64,000 nucleotides of DNA from Paroedura picta. Lineage: Eukaryota; Chordata; Lepidosauria; Squamata; Gekkonidae. Under the pieces are notes generated by a model. The model made no database searches. It saw only the letters and a program-made list of their open reading frames with translations, and had not been told where the DNA came from. The translations under genes were made by a program, and so were the position numbers. Shown here piece after piece: positions 54,347 through 64,000 of the stretch; within the stretch, counting starts at the first letter, position 1; the number at the start of each line of letters is the position of its first letter. The DNA lies in NCBI RefSeq assembly GCF_049243985.1, contig NC_135372.1, forward strand, positions 94,355,318 through 94,419,317. The letters are read 5' to 3'.

Positions 54347-57300
54347 CTGAGGGAAAACAAGAGGCTCAGACATAGGTAAGAATTCCAGAGGGGCAGCCAT
54401 GACAGTCAGTTGTAGGAATTCAACAGTATACTATTTGCTGCTTTTTATGGACATGCCTATGCATCTGATGAAGTGAACTCAGGCTCACAAAAGCTTCTGC
54501 TGGAATAAAGTTTGTTAATATTTTAAGGTGTCACAGGATTCCTGTATAATTTTTAAAACACAGGTATTTTCATGTGTGCCAAAACTGATCTGCGTCCTCC
54601 CAACCCCATGTTTTGCCATGAGATGGCCAAGACAGGCTACTTTGGCAGTGCCTGAGGCCCAACTAAAAGATTATATATTGACACACACAACTTTCTCCTA
54701 ACCAAACCAGCCCTGGGAGACTGAAAGTTGGAGAGAAATGGTGGGGGAAGGGAAGAGCTATTTAACCCTTTGTCATTCACCCCCCCCCCCCTTGTGCTCC
54801 TCCTCATGGTGAAACAAAGGCTGTGGACTCCCCATTCAGGCAAGCACTGCTGGGGTACAATTATGAGTGGCAACACCACCAATGAATACCCTCCTTTCCT
54901 CCTCTTGACTGTATACTTTTTCAATGATTCATGTCACTAAAAAGTGAACAAATCAAGGGAAGGAGAGACCCAGCATATCACATCTATCTCTCATTCTTAT
55001 CCCACCCTACCTTTAAGGAGCTGGGCACAGTAGACATTGCACTCCCTACTCAACAGCCCAGTGGGGTAGGTGTGGGTGATTGGAGGTCAGGCACCAGGCT
55101 TTGCGGCAGAATGAGGATCTGAGTCCAGGCCTCCCAGATTGTGATCCTACACTTGAGCCATTCCACCACATAGATTAAGCCTGGGCCTGATAACAAGTTT
55201 TACCACAGGAATAAATTTCTTTCTCCTTACAGGAATGAATCAGGCATAGCAGAAGCTGTAAGTATAAACTGCAACTCCAGAGAACACTTTCCAGGGAGTA
55301 AGTCACCTGAGTATGATTCTGGGTAAACCTGCTTAGCATTGGACTGTCAGGCCCCAAGGCTTTTGAGCTCCCACCACACTACCTTCAAAAGGCAAAACAA
55401 ACAAAAACATACCTGAGGTGCAGCGTAAATGTATAGCACAAGAGGGTCACCTTGAGGGATCACAAACCAGCCCCGCATGCTCCCCTTTCCATTCTTATCC
55501 AGCAGCTGGAGAAAGCTGCACATCAGACTCTGCCCAGATATTTCTGCAGATTCTTTCTGCCAAAGACACAAGCAACACAACCATGCTGCTATTGCTCCCC
55601 AGCCCAGAGGCTTCTCTTGGCCCTGCTCTGATTCAGCAGAAATGACAGAGCTAAACTACCAAATCCGTCACCTTGCTGTTGGGGGGAACAGCAAGACAGA
55701 GAAAGGCTCATAAGCTGTAGCCAATCCTTTTCAAATCTGTGGCGCAATTGTATAGTGAGTCAGGCTGGACCTTTAGCTTAACATTTCCACCCTCCCACAG
55801 GTCATACAGGACAACATCATGCAACTGTCCACTTTCTGGGTTTCCTACTGCCCCTAAGTGCATTTCCCAAATCTTCTCCAGAACAATCCTTCCTGGAAAA
55901 CTGTGCTCAAAATGAATTTGGTCACCGTGTGGGTTTTCTGAGCTCTCCAGCTCACATTGGAACCATTTTCTCTCAATTTTCTCTACTACCCATCATCTCC
56001 TGCTCCCCATCATCAGTGGGCTTTTTGCCTGGATGTGGAGCTGGGTCTAGTGGGCAGTCACCATGGCATCAAAAAACTATAGCTCATATACAGCTCATAT
56101 ACAGAAGAATCACATCAAATTGTGAGATGTAATAGTCCTTCTGTATACTGCACTGGTCAGACCACACCTGGAGTACTGTGTGCCTCACTTAAAGAAAGGA
56201 TATGGACAAAACTGAGAAGATATAGAAGAGAGCAATGAGGACCTAGGGACCAAGCCCTAAGAGGAAAGGGTGAGGGACTTGGAAATGTTCAGCCTGGAGA
56301 AGAGGAGGCTGGGAGGGGATTGCTCTCTTTAAGTATCTGAAAGATGGTCACTTAGAAGAGAACAGGGAATGGTTCCTGTTGGCAGCAGAGGATAGGAACT
56401 GCAGCCATGAGCTTAAGCTACATCTAGAATATCAGCTAGATATCAGGGGGGGAAACTTACACAGTCAGAATAATTCAGCAGTGGAATAGGCTGCCTAAAG
56501 AGGTGGCGAGTTCACCCTCACTGACAGCTTTCAAGCAGTAGCTGGACAAATATTTATCATGGATGGTTTAGGCCGATCCTGAATTGTGCAGGGGGTTGAA
56601 CTAGATGGCCTGTATAACCCCTTCTATCTCCTACCAATTTTGCTCAGGGCTGGCAAAAAGTACACCAGCAATAGGAAAAGAAATGGAAAATGGAGATAAA
56701 GTATAGAAAGTAACCCCAAGTGGAGGTCCAGTGTTGTTCTCTATGCTTCCGAATCCTTCAGTGATATGAGATCTCAATGGAGAATAATTCCCAGGTGGAA
56801 GCAGCCCTTGCCATTCCATGGAGAAAGGATTAATGGGGTAGACTACACTGTTGGTAGCATGCATGCACCTTATGTGCTTTACATTGCTCTGTCCTGATTT
56901 CAGAGGCTTTCCTCCAAAATGGTTTCTTTTGGTATTGTGTATATCCTTTACAAGGGCATATTTTTTGTGGCCCCCTTCAAGGATCGCTGCCTTGTTGTGG
57001 CAAGGGGGCTTGCGTAGTTCAGTGAAGCTATGAGCTATGCCGTGCAGGGCCACCCAAGACGGACAGGTCATAGCTGAGAGCTCTGACAAAAGGTGATCCA
57101 CTGGAGAAGGCAATGGCAAACCACTCCAGTATCTTTGCCATGAAAACTCTATGGACAGTTCCAATAGGCATAACGATATGACGCCGGAAGATGAGCCCCT
57201 CAGGTCGGAAGGTGTCCAATATGCTACTGGGGATGAGCAGACGGCTAGTACGAGTAGCGCCAGAATGAATGAAGCGGCTGGGCCAAAGCCGAAAGGACGC

Positions 57301-60300
57301 TCAGTTGTGGAAGTAACTGGTGGCGAAAAGACAGTCCGATGCTGTAAAGATTTTTATTCCATAGGAACCTGGAACGTCAGATCCATGAATCAAGGCAAGC
57401 TGGACGTGGTTAAACAAGAAATGAGAAGACTGAACATCGACATTTTAGGAATCAGTGAACTAAAATGGACAGGAATGGGTGAATTTAATTCAGATGACCA
57501 TCAGGTATACTACTGTGGACAAGAATCTCGCAGAAGAAATGGAGTAGCATTCATAATCAATAAGAGAGTAGGAAAAGCAGTCTTGGGATACAATCCCCAA
57601 AATGACAGAATGATCTCAGTTCGAATCCAAGGCAAACCATTCAACATCACAGTGATCCAGGTCTACGCCCCAACCACTGCTGCTGAAGAGGATGAAGTTG
57701 ATCAGTTCTATGAAGCCCTACAACACCTTCTAGAAGCAACGCCCAAAAATGATGTGCTTATCATCATGGGGGATTGGAATGCTAAAGTAGGAAGCCAAAA
57801 GATAACCGGGATAACAGGCAAGTTTGGCCTTGGAGTACAAAATGAAGCAGGGCACAGGCTGGTAGAATTTTGTCAAGAGAATACAATGGTCATAGCAAAC
57901 ACTCTTTTCCAGCAACCCAAGAGACGACTCTACACATGGACATCACCAGACGGTCAACACAGAAATCAGATTGACTATGTGCTCTGCAGCCAAAGATGGA
58001 AAAGTTCTATCCAGTCAATAAAAACAAGACCAGGAGCTGATTGTGGTTCAGATCATGAACTTCTTGTTGCAAAATTTAGGCTTAAATTGAAGAAAGTAGG
58101 GAAAAGCACTAGGCCACTCAGGTATGAACTAAATCATATCCCTGACGAATACACAGTGGAGGTGACAAATAGATTTAAGGAATTAGATCTGATAGACAGA
58201 GTGCCTGAAGAACTATGGACGGAGGTTCGCAACATTGTACAAGAGGTAGCAACTAAAACCATCCCAAAGAAAAAGAAATGCAAGAAATCAAAATGGCTGT
58301 CTGAGGAAGCTTTACAAATAGCTAAGGAGAGAAGGGAAGTGAAAGGCAAGGGAGAAAGAGAAAGATACACCCAATTGAATGCAGAATTCCAGAGAAAAGC
58401 TAGAAGAGATAAGAATGCCTTCTTAAATGAACAGTGCAAACAAATAGAAGAAAACAATAGAATGGGGAGGACCAGAGATCTTTTCAAGAAAATTGGAGAT
58501 ATGAAGAGAACGTTTCATGCAAAGATGGGTATGATAAGGGACCAAAATGGTAGGGACCTCACAGAAGCAGAAGAGATCAAACAAAGGTGGCAAAATTATA
58601 CAGAAGAACTATACAAGAGCGAGCTTAACATCCCTGATGACCACAATGGGGTAGTTACTGACCTGGAGCCAGACATCCTGGAATGTGAAGTCAAATGGGC
58701 CTTAGGAAGTCTGAGCAACAATAAAGCTAGTGGTAGTGACAGCATTCCAGTTGAACTATTCAAAATCTTAAAGGACGATGCAGTAAAAGTACTACACTCA
58801 ATATGCCAGCAAATTTGGAAAACTCAACAATGGCCACAGGATTGGAAAAGGTCAGTTTACATTCCAATCCCAAAGAAGGGCAATGCCAAAGAATGTTCAA
58901 ACTACCGCACCATCGCACTAATTTCTCATGCTAGCAAAGTTATGCTCAAAATCCTACAAGCTAGGCTCCAGCAATATGTGGACCGAGAACTTCCAGAAGT
59001 ACAGGCAGGATTTCGAAGAGGCAGAGGAACTAGAGATCAAATTGCCAACATACGCTGGATCATGGAGAAAGCTAGGGAGTACCAGAAGAACGTCTACTTC
59101 TGCTTCATTGACTATGCTAAAGCCTTTGATTGTGTGGAGCACAACAAATTGTGGCAAGTTCTTAAAGAGATGGGAATACCAGAGCATCTTATTTGTCTCT
59201 TGAGAAATTTATATGCAGGTCAAGAAGCAACAGTGAGAACTGAACATGGAATCACTGATTGGTTCAAAATTGAGAAAGGAGTTCGGCAAGGCTGTATACT
59301 GTCGCCTTGCCTATTTAACTTGTATGCAGAGCACATCATGAGAAATGCGGGATTAGAGGAGTCACAAATTGGGATCAAGATTGCAGGGAGAAATATCAAC
59401 AACCTCAGATATGCAGATGATACCACTCTAATGGCAGAAAGTGAAGAGGAACTAAAGAGCCTGTTGATGCGGGTGAAGGAGGAGAGTGCCAAAGTTGGCT
59501 TGAAACTCAACATCAAGAAAACAAAGATCATGGCATCCGGCCCTCTCAATTCCTGGCAAATAGAAGGGGAAGAAATGGAGATAGTGACAGATTTTATTTT
59601 CCTGGGCTCCAAGATCACTGCAGATGGGGACTGCAGCAAAGAAATTAAAAGACGCTTGCTCCTGGGGAGGAAAGCTATGGCAAATCTAGACAGCATCCTA
59701 AAAAGCAGAGACATCACCCTGCCAACAAAAGTGCGTTTAGTCAAGGCTATGGTCTTCCCAGTTGCAATGTATGGCTGCGAAAGTTGGACCATAAGGAAGG
59801 CCGAGCGTCAAAGAATTGAGGCTTTTGAACTCTGGTGCTGGAGAAGACTCTTGCGAGTCCCTTGGACTGCAAGGCAAACAAATCAGTCAGTCCTAGAGGA
59901 GATCAGCCCTGACTGCTCTTTAGAAGGCCAGATCCTGAAGATGAAACTCAAATATTTTGGCCACCTCATGAGAAGGAAGGACTCCCTGGAGAAGAGCCTA
60001 ATGCTGGGAGAGATCGAGGGCAAAAGAAGAAGGGGACGACAGAGAATGAGGTGGATGGATGGAGTCACTGAAGCAGTAGGTGCAAACTTAAATGGACTCC
60101 GGGGAATGGTAGAGGACAGGAAGGCCTGGAGGATCATTGTCCATGGGGTCGCGATGGGTCGGACACGACTTCGCACATAACAACAACAATTTTTTGTGGA
60201 TAAGCCAAGCAATTTAACAATTTTATGTTATATTTTATGACTTCTTCTAAAGAACTCGATACAGTGTCCTCGGGGCCATCTCCCTTTATCCATATAAAGA

Positions 60301-62980
60301 CCCTGTTGAATAGGAAGTATAAGTAAAAACCCTATACAAAAAATATCTTCTTACTGGGCAAAAACATAGTGGGAGGGAGATCTAGGCTGTTCTAGACATC
60401 TACAAATCTTCCAGCACCATGGACAGAGTCTCTCTCTCTTCCCTCTTTCAGTTGGGTGGGTGGGAGGAAAAGATACATACACACTCAGGGATATGCTTGG
60501 AAGCCACGATTCACCTTGAGTCTCCAATGTGTGCACTGTATGTTTAGGAATGTGCATTTCCTCTTAATATTTTATGTGTTCAGGCTGAAGAACATTGGTG
60601 CAGCCTAGCTGCCACATAAACTGTGAAACTTCTCTAAAGTTTTAGAATAATGAAATCCATCACAAGTTGAGGGCAATTAAGTGAACACTGAAGTAAAAAT
60701 TACACACATGATTGAGATGGACTGTCCACTGAGCAAAGGAAGAAGGAGGCATCTCACCTCTGCCTTTCTCTCACCTCTAGAATCCCTTTGCTCTTCTCAT
60801 GGCACTCATCAGGCAGTAAATTTCCTGTCAGGAAAATGTAACAGTTCACACAGACACGTTTGGGTCCATTCCTGTCATACTGAAGTTCAGTCTTGTAATC
60901 AGAGCACCGTGCACATACAACCTGCCTCCAGGAAAGAGGGGAGAAAAGGGATACTAAAAGATGGGTTTGGAAAGGAAATCCCATCCCTGTTTAACAATCC
61001 TCAAACAAAAGCAAAATTTGGGAACTGACAACACCTCTCTCCACCACCCAAATATTGCTGAGCCATCCACCACTGTCCTTGTTGCCAGTTCTCAAGACAG
61101 GCCCTTCAGGACCACATAAAGTTTTGTGTCATGGTGACCCTACCATAAGGAGGCATGCAAGTTTACTCACATAGCCACAGGCCCGACAGTGGTGTCTTCT
61201 ACGTGTGATAGTATTGAACGGCTCCTTGCAACGCATGCACATGGTTACCAGCTTGTCTCTCACCCACTGTGGAGCCCGCTTGCCCAGCTCCTCAGACTGG
61301 CAGTGCTGAGGGAAAGAGAGTAGGAATCAAGAAATCCTTGTGATGACTTCCATGACAAAAATCAGAAGGTTGCATGACAAACACTTCTGTCCAGGTAGCA
61401 TCATCAAAAGCTTTCCAGGATCACGCCTTTCCTGCATGTCCAACCCCTCCCCTAGTCTACTCCCTCATTCATCACATTATTTCTAGTCCTTTTCATTTTC
61501 TGTAATTATCTTTACAAATCTACAAGTTTTATCAGTTTCAAAAAATTCAACAAGGCCCTTGAGGCAGTAAATGCATGAAAACAGCTCCAGGATAATGGGT
61601 GAATAGGAGGATTACACTGAAGTCTTGGGGCTCTCCTTCTGACCCTTGGATGGCTAACTTGAAGCTCTCATTCCTCTTCTCCTTCTTGTCAATAGCAGAC
61701 TGGAAAGCCTGAAAAAGAAGTTTAGTCTCAAGCTACATGTGATAGCCATTGTTTAAATCCTGGTCTGCCCCCAATCATGTATTGTGGGGAGTAGAGGTCT
61801 GGTTTTAAGGGATGAAGTGATAAATCCTTCTCCTTCACATACATATACAACTAGCTTATTTTTCTATAGACTGACCCCCCCCCCCCCCAGTGTCACTCCT
61901 TCTGCCAGGTTTTGATGGTGGAAGTGAGCATGGGTAAAAGAAACTTATCTGAGAAGAAGGGCTGCAGGGAGTTAATCCACAAATGGGAGAATGGATTATC
62001 CCCCTGCTGTAGCCTATTTGCTTTTAAAATCAGACACCCCCCCCCACTACACACACATACACAAGAGTGATTCCCCAGTATGGTGCACTGTGGTGTTGAC
62101 CAATGCATTTCCTTATTCCCATTTGGTTGTTTCCCCAGTCCAGGATTTCCTGCACCTCAATTGAACAGGAGCTACTTCAAGAAAAGCCCAGGAGGCATCA
62201 CTTTTGAGTCTGCAGGCAGCACCCATTTATAAACAGCTATTGGGACTCTTTACTCAGTATCTTGTGATTGGCTCCAGACCAAAATGGCAGCCATATTCTG
62301 GTTAGCAGCACTCTCCATGGCAGCCATTTTGTGCTGGCATCCCCTCAGTGTTCCAATAATGCCAACACACTCAACAAGATTATACATGATTGAGGCAGAG
62401 CTGGCTTTAAATAAAGTGGTCTACCGTCTGTAGTTTGAGCTTGGGGCTCATTTGTGAAAATCCCCAAGCAGGAATCTTAGAGCAAGAGTAGCCAACCTTA
62501 ATATAGCTGGCAAAGAGACCAGGTATAAGTAGCAAGCACTTTTTCTGGCTGTACTGAAAATAAATAATCAATGATGGCTGGACAAAGGCCACAGGAGAGG
62601 TCAAAGTCATATAACGCCAAGAGGTAGCATCAAATGCTGGACCTTGATCTAAGGCTGACAACAGAGTCAATATGGCAGTTGTATTAGAGAAAGAGTTTCT
62701 TCCTGTAATACAGGAATTCAGAGCATTGTCTTCTCATCGCCTGGGGCTCAGGCAGTCAAAAGGTGCTGCAAGACAAGTTACCTTTATCCAGTCATTCATC
62801 TCCTCCTGGGACCTACAGAGCAAAAAGAAGTCACGGGTTACAGAAAATTAGTTCTAAGCTGCCTCTACTAGAAAGGGGAAAATCCCTGCTCAGTAGTTAC
62901 CCAGCTTGCAGTTCCAGAGTCCGCTGCTTCCCTGACACAAGGAAAGCATGAGGAAATTCCACATCATTTAGTTCTCGAAC
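54134..62980 (-). CDS. FGD2: FGD2, 3' part of the gene (last seven coding exons)
   Basis: FGD2 is a guanine nucleotide exchange factor for CDC42 that acts at membranes, binding phosphoinositides through its PH and FYVE domains. Coding exons on the minus strand are 62,980-62,901, 62,812-62,782, 61,708-61,616, 61,305-61,171, 60,921-60,775, 55,556-55,413 and 54,346-54,134. They join in frame into 280 residues ending in TAA/TAG-type stop at 54,134. In order: the end of PH domain 1 ([19 protein letters not shown]), a linker, the FYVE finger ([19 protein letters not shown], then [14 protein letters not shown]), and PH domain 2 ([20 protein letters not shown] to ETEELKQRW). Among paralogues FGD1-4, the [19 protein letters not shown] stretch fits FGD2 best from memory. 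The DH domain and N-terminus lie beyond 64,000. A BovB LINE occupies the largest intron, antisense. Confidence 0.87.
54461..54556 (+). mobile_element. Fragment of the SINE-like family seen at 26.3/27.6 kb
   Basis: CATCTGATGAAGTGAACTC, CACAAAAGCTTCTGCTGGAA and AATATTTTAAGGTGTCACAG are the 3' part of the repeat (AAAGCTTATGC-AATAAA type). Old; lies in the last FGD2 intron. Confidence 0.55.
54965..55170 (-). mobile_element. Decayed tRNA-type SINE
   Basis: ATTCTTATCCCACCCTACCT, GTGGGGTAGGTGTGGGTGA and CCTCCCAGATTGTGATCCTA resemble, in reverse, the body and box regions of tRNA SINEs, with many differences. It lies in the last FGD2 intron. Confidence 0.4.
55413..55556 (-). CDS. FGD2: FGD2 exon, start of PH domain 2
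   Basis: 144 bp (48 codons), phase 0 at both ends, acceptor TTTGGCAG and donor GTATGT. Encodes [19 protein letters not shown] and [20 protein letters not shown]. It follows the FYVE exon after a 5.2 kb intron that holds the BovB. Confidence 0.92.
56104..56634 (+). mobile_element. Older CR1 LINE 3' fragment
   Basis: TAGTCCTTCTGTATACTGCA, GTTCAGCCTGGAGAAGAGG and AATTCAGCAGTGGAATAGGC through GGTTGAACTAGATGGCCTG parallel the CR1 at 22.0-22.6 kb, but with many substitutions and small deletions. The reading frame is lost. It lies in the FGD2 intron just left of the BovB. Confidence 0.88.
56960..56970. repeat. Left 11-bp target site duplication of BovB
   Basis: ATTTTTTGTGG, repeated exactly at 60,189-60,199. 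Confidence 0.93.
56971..60188 (+). mobile_element. Full-length BovB (RTE clade) LINE
   Basis: 3,218 bp from CCCCCTTCAAGGATCGCTGC to the (AAC)n tail after CGACTTCGCACATAACAAC. It is flanked by an exact 11-bp duplication, which shows target-primed insertion of a complete unit. The 180-bp leader contains GGCAATGGCAAACCACTCC, also found in related SINEs. The single long ORF is open. BovB is known from squamates and ruminants and is famous for horizontal transfer. The copy is antisense to FGD2 in the intron between its FYVE and second PH exons. Confidence 0.96.
57151..60180 (+). CDS. BovB endonuclease-reverse transcriptase, intact
   Basis: A 1,009-residue protein that nicks target DNA and copies its own RNA there. 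The apurinic-type endonuclease covers about residues 70-310: [14 protein letters not shown] from residue 72, [22 protein letters not shown] (206-210) and the catalytic SDH (300-302). The reverse transcriptase covers about 500-800: [64 protein letters not shown] and the catalytic YADD (754-757). The C-terminal region has [18 protein letters not shown] and [12 protein letters not shown]. All expected catalytic residues are present, with no stop or frameshift. The ATG at 57,151 gives MDSSNRHND, the usual start for this family as I recall it. It may also mobilise Sauria SINEs, which share its 3' end. Confidence 0.96.
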   Translation: MDSSNRHNDMTPEDEPLRSEGVQYATGDEQTASTSSARMNEAAGPKPKGRSVVEVTGGEKTVRCCKDFYSIGTWNVRSMNQGKLDVVKQEMRRLNIDILGISELKWTGMGEFNSDDHQVYYCGQESRRRNGVAFIINKRVGKAVLGYNPQNDRMISVRIQGKPFNITVIQVYAPTTAAEEDEVDQFYEALQHLLEATPKNDVLIIMGDWNAKVGSQKITGITGKFGLGVQNEAGHRLVEFCQENTMVIANTLFQQPKRRLYTWTSPDGQHRNQIDYVLCSQRWKSSIQSIKTRPGADCGSDHELLVAKFRLKLKKVGKSTRPLRYELNHIPDEYTVEVTNRFKELDLIDRVPEELWTEVRNIVQEVATKTIPKKKKCKKSKWLSEEALQIAKERREVKGKGERERYTQLNAEFQRKARRDKNAFLNEQCKQIEENNRMGRTRDLFKKIGDMKRTFHAKMGMIRDQNGRDLTEAEEIKQRWQNYTEELYKSELNIPDDHNGVVTDLEPDILECEVKWALGSLSNNKASGSDSIPVELFKILKDDAVKVLHSICQQIWKTQQWPQDWKRSVYIPIPKKGNAKECSNYRTIALISHASKVMLKILQARLQQYVDRELPEVQAGFRRGRGTRDQIANIRWIMEKAREYQKNVYFCFIDYAKAFDCVEHNKLWQVLKEMGIPEHLICLLRNLYAGQEATVRTEHGITDWFKIEKGVRQGCILSPCLFNLYAEHIMRNAGLEESQIGIKIAGRNINNLRYADDTTLMAESEEELKSLLMRVKEESAKVGLKLNIKKTKIMASGPLNSWQIEGEEMEIVTDFIFLGSKITADGDCSKEIKRRLLLGRKAMANLDSILKSRDITLPTKVRLVKAMVFPVAMYGCESWTIRKAERQRIEAFELWCWRRLLRVPWTARQTNQSVLEEISPDCSLEGQILKMKLKYFGHLMRRKDSLEKSLMLGEIEGKRRRGRQRMRWMDGVTEAVGANLNGLRGMVEDRKAWRIIVHGVAMGRTRLRT
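60189..60199. repeat. Right 11-bp target site duplication of BovB
   Basis: ATTTTTTGTGG, directly after the AAC-rich tail. Confidence 0.93.
60775..60921 (-). CDS. FGD2: FGD2 exon, second half of FYVE zinc finger
   Basis: 147 bp (49 codons), phase 0 at both ends, acceptor GGAGGCAG and donor GTGAGA. Encodes [16 protein letters not shown] and [13 protein letters not shown], supplying the later zinc-binding cysteine pairs of the FYVE domain. Confidence 0.93.
61171..61305 (-). CDS. FGD2: FGD2 exon, first half of FYVE zinc finger
   Basis: 135 bp (45 codons), phase 0 at both ends, acceptor TTCCCTCAG and donor GTGAGT. Encodes [16 protein letters not shown] and [12 protein letters not shown]: the first CxxC pair and the basic RRRHHC phosphoinositide-binding signature of FYVE domains. 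Confidence 0.94.
61616..61708 (-). CDS. FGD2: FGD2 exon, linker after PH domain 1
   Basis: 93 bp (31 codons), phase 0 at both ends, acceptor CTTTTTCAG, donor GTAATC. Encodes [20 protein letters not shown] and [11 protein letters not shown]. The start continues the terminal helix of PH domain 1 (MNDWIK-AFQSAI). Confidence 0.9.
62782..62812 (-). CDS. FGD2: FGD2 short exon, end of PH domain 1
   Basis: A 31-bp exon, acceptor GCTCTGTAG and donor GTAACT. With two bases from the preceding exon it encodes [11 protein letters not shown], including the invariant PH-domain tryptophan. Phases on both sides agree with neighbours, which supports this tiny exon. Confidence 0.88.
62901..62980 (-). CDS. FGD2: FGD2 exon in PH domain 1
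   Basis: An 80-bp exon, acceptor CCGATTCAG and donor GTAACT. Encodes [19 protein letters not shown] and RTLELQAG, the later strands of PH domain 1. The next exon upstream is not seen in the remaining 1,020 bp. Confidence 0.88.
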
Positions 62981-64000
62981 CTGAATCGGATAAGGGAAAG
63001 CATGGACGTTAGAGAAAACATTTTCCTGTTTAGGGTATCTACAAAATCATCATCATCATCATCATCATCATTATGTGGAGGGTTACAACAATCTGAATAA
63101 AATCCCAGTAGAAACCCCCATTAAAATCCCCATACATAAAAACATAACACAGATCCAACTAATCACAATAACAAAAAGGAGATATGGTGAAAAAACTTGA
63201 ATCACTATCATTCCCCCAATAAAAATCTTAATGAGGGGGGTTAGAAGAGAGGCGCAGATGGAGACCGCAAGCCTCCATTCACACCGCTCTATCCTGGAAA
63301 GGGAGCCATACAGATCTTCCTTGCCATGCCATCCTCAACCATAGACCTGGTGGAAGAGCACCGTTTTGCAGGCCCTGCTGAACATTGGAAGCTCCTGCAG
63401 TGCCTGTAGCTTTATCAGTGAGCCCATTACGGATGTGCATTTAGCATAGACACATAAATGTCTCTCCAGGGTAAGGTCAGGGGAAATCTGTTCTTCTTTT
63501 TGGAGCCAAAGGGCAGAGCACCACCATCTGGCATGTCCTTCTGCCAATTACGACATCACTATCCCCTTCCTCAGTGTAGTTTTTAAAAATAAATTGTTTA
63601 ATAACTACAAAGGAGTATACAGACATTTGGCCCAATAAATATGCCTCCCTCCAAAGTAAGATGAATCATGTTGGATCAGACCAAAGGTCCATTTAGTTCA
63701 GCATCCTATTTCCTACAGTGGCCAATTGGATGCCTTCAGAAATATCCCTTCTTCACCATGATTCCTGTAACTGGAGCAGCCCAGGTTTTGTGTTTTTCCA
63801 AAGGTTTAGTAACCAAACAAATGTCTAATGCAAATATCAGCTATTGACAACATCATGTAGATCCAAAACCCTTTTTTAAATCCTCAAGTGCCCTTTGATA
63901 TCAGCTTGTTTTGACCTCTCATTGATTTCACCAATATGCCATCCCAAACAGTTAAGGACAAAAATTGTGCTGCTGAAGGACTAGAGTAAGGCGTGAGTCC
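62981..64000. other. FGD2 intron sequence with L2-like repeat
   Basis: (CAT)n at 63,043-63,071, an L2-like LINE 3' end in minus orientation at about 63,080-63,560 (A-rich block, then GTTTTGCAGGCCCTG), and unique sequence. I see no further FGD2 exon. Confidence 0.5.

Noticed and set aside
1-64000. Endogenous retroviruses, LTR elements, Polintons or other virus-like copies
   Set aside because: I looked for gag, protease, integrase, envelope, capsid and paired LTR signals and saw none. All reverse-transcriptase stretches belong to LINEs.

Overview
This 64 kb window is vertebrate nuclear DNA, most likely from a squamate reptile (a lizard). The evidence is the repeat mix. It holds a full-length BovB (RTE-clade) LINE, three Sauria-type tRNA SINEs, CR1 LINEs ending in the ATTCTATGA motif, 5S-rRNA-headed SINEs, L2-like and L1-like LINE pieces, and non-autonomous hAT and Helitron elements. 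I see no retroviral, LTR or Polinton copy. The species cannot be fixed from the sequence.

The only host protein-coding gene I can support is the 3' part of FGD2 (a FYVE, RhoGEF and PH domain protein) on the minus strand at 54,134-62,980. Seven coding exons with matching splice phases encode the last 280 residues: the end of the first PH domain, the FYVE zinc finger, and the second PH domain to the stop codon. Upstream exons lie beyond 64,000. A CpG island at about 39.4-40.3 kb may be the promoter of an unidentified transcript. A cluster of MEF2-like sites and an E-box near 14.3 kb is a speculative enhancer.

Left part (1-12 kb): LINE and SINE debris, then a complete PIF/Harbinger DNA transposon at 4,702-11,977 (7,276 bp). 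It has 14-bp perfect terminal inverted repeats and a 3-bp target duplication, and it sits inside an older CR1 copy. It carries three spliced genes: a DDE transposase (2 exons, 424 aa, open), a Myb/SANT-like protein on the plus strand (4 exons, with a reading-frame conflict at an 11-G run), and a second, different Myb/SANT-like protein on the minus strand (4 exons, 405 aa, open). The two Myb-like genes converge on facing poly(A) signals. Tandem repeats of 218-225 bp lie near the right end.

Middle part (12-54 kb): mostly non-coding. It has a 1.44 kb CR1 3' fragment with nearly intact reverse transcriptase (21.15-22.59 kb). A 1.19 kb Helitron-like element (26.4-27.6 kb) interrupts a SINE so cleanly that the empty site can be read, and a 311-bp relative lies in the opposite orientation at 37.5 kb. 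There are also a hAT-like element with its own SINE insertion (15.45-16.05 kb), a perfect 112-bp palindrome (41,547-41,658), an L1-like fragment near 50.5 kb, and many short repeats.

Right part (54-64 kb): the FGD2 exons, with a 3,218-bp BovB LINE on the opposite strand inside one intron (56,971-60,188). That BovB has an uninterrupted 1,009-codon endonuclease/reverse-transcriptase frame and an exact 11-bp target duplication, so it looks recently inserted and possibly still competent.
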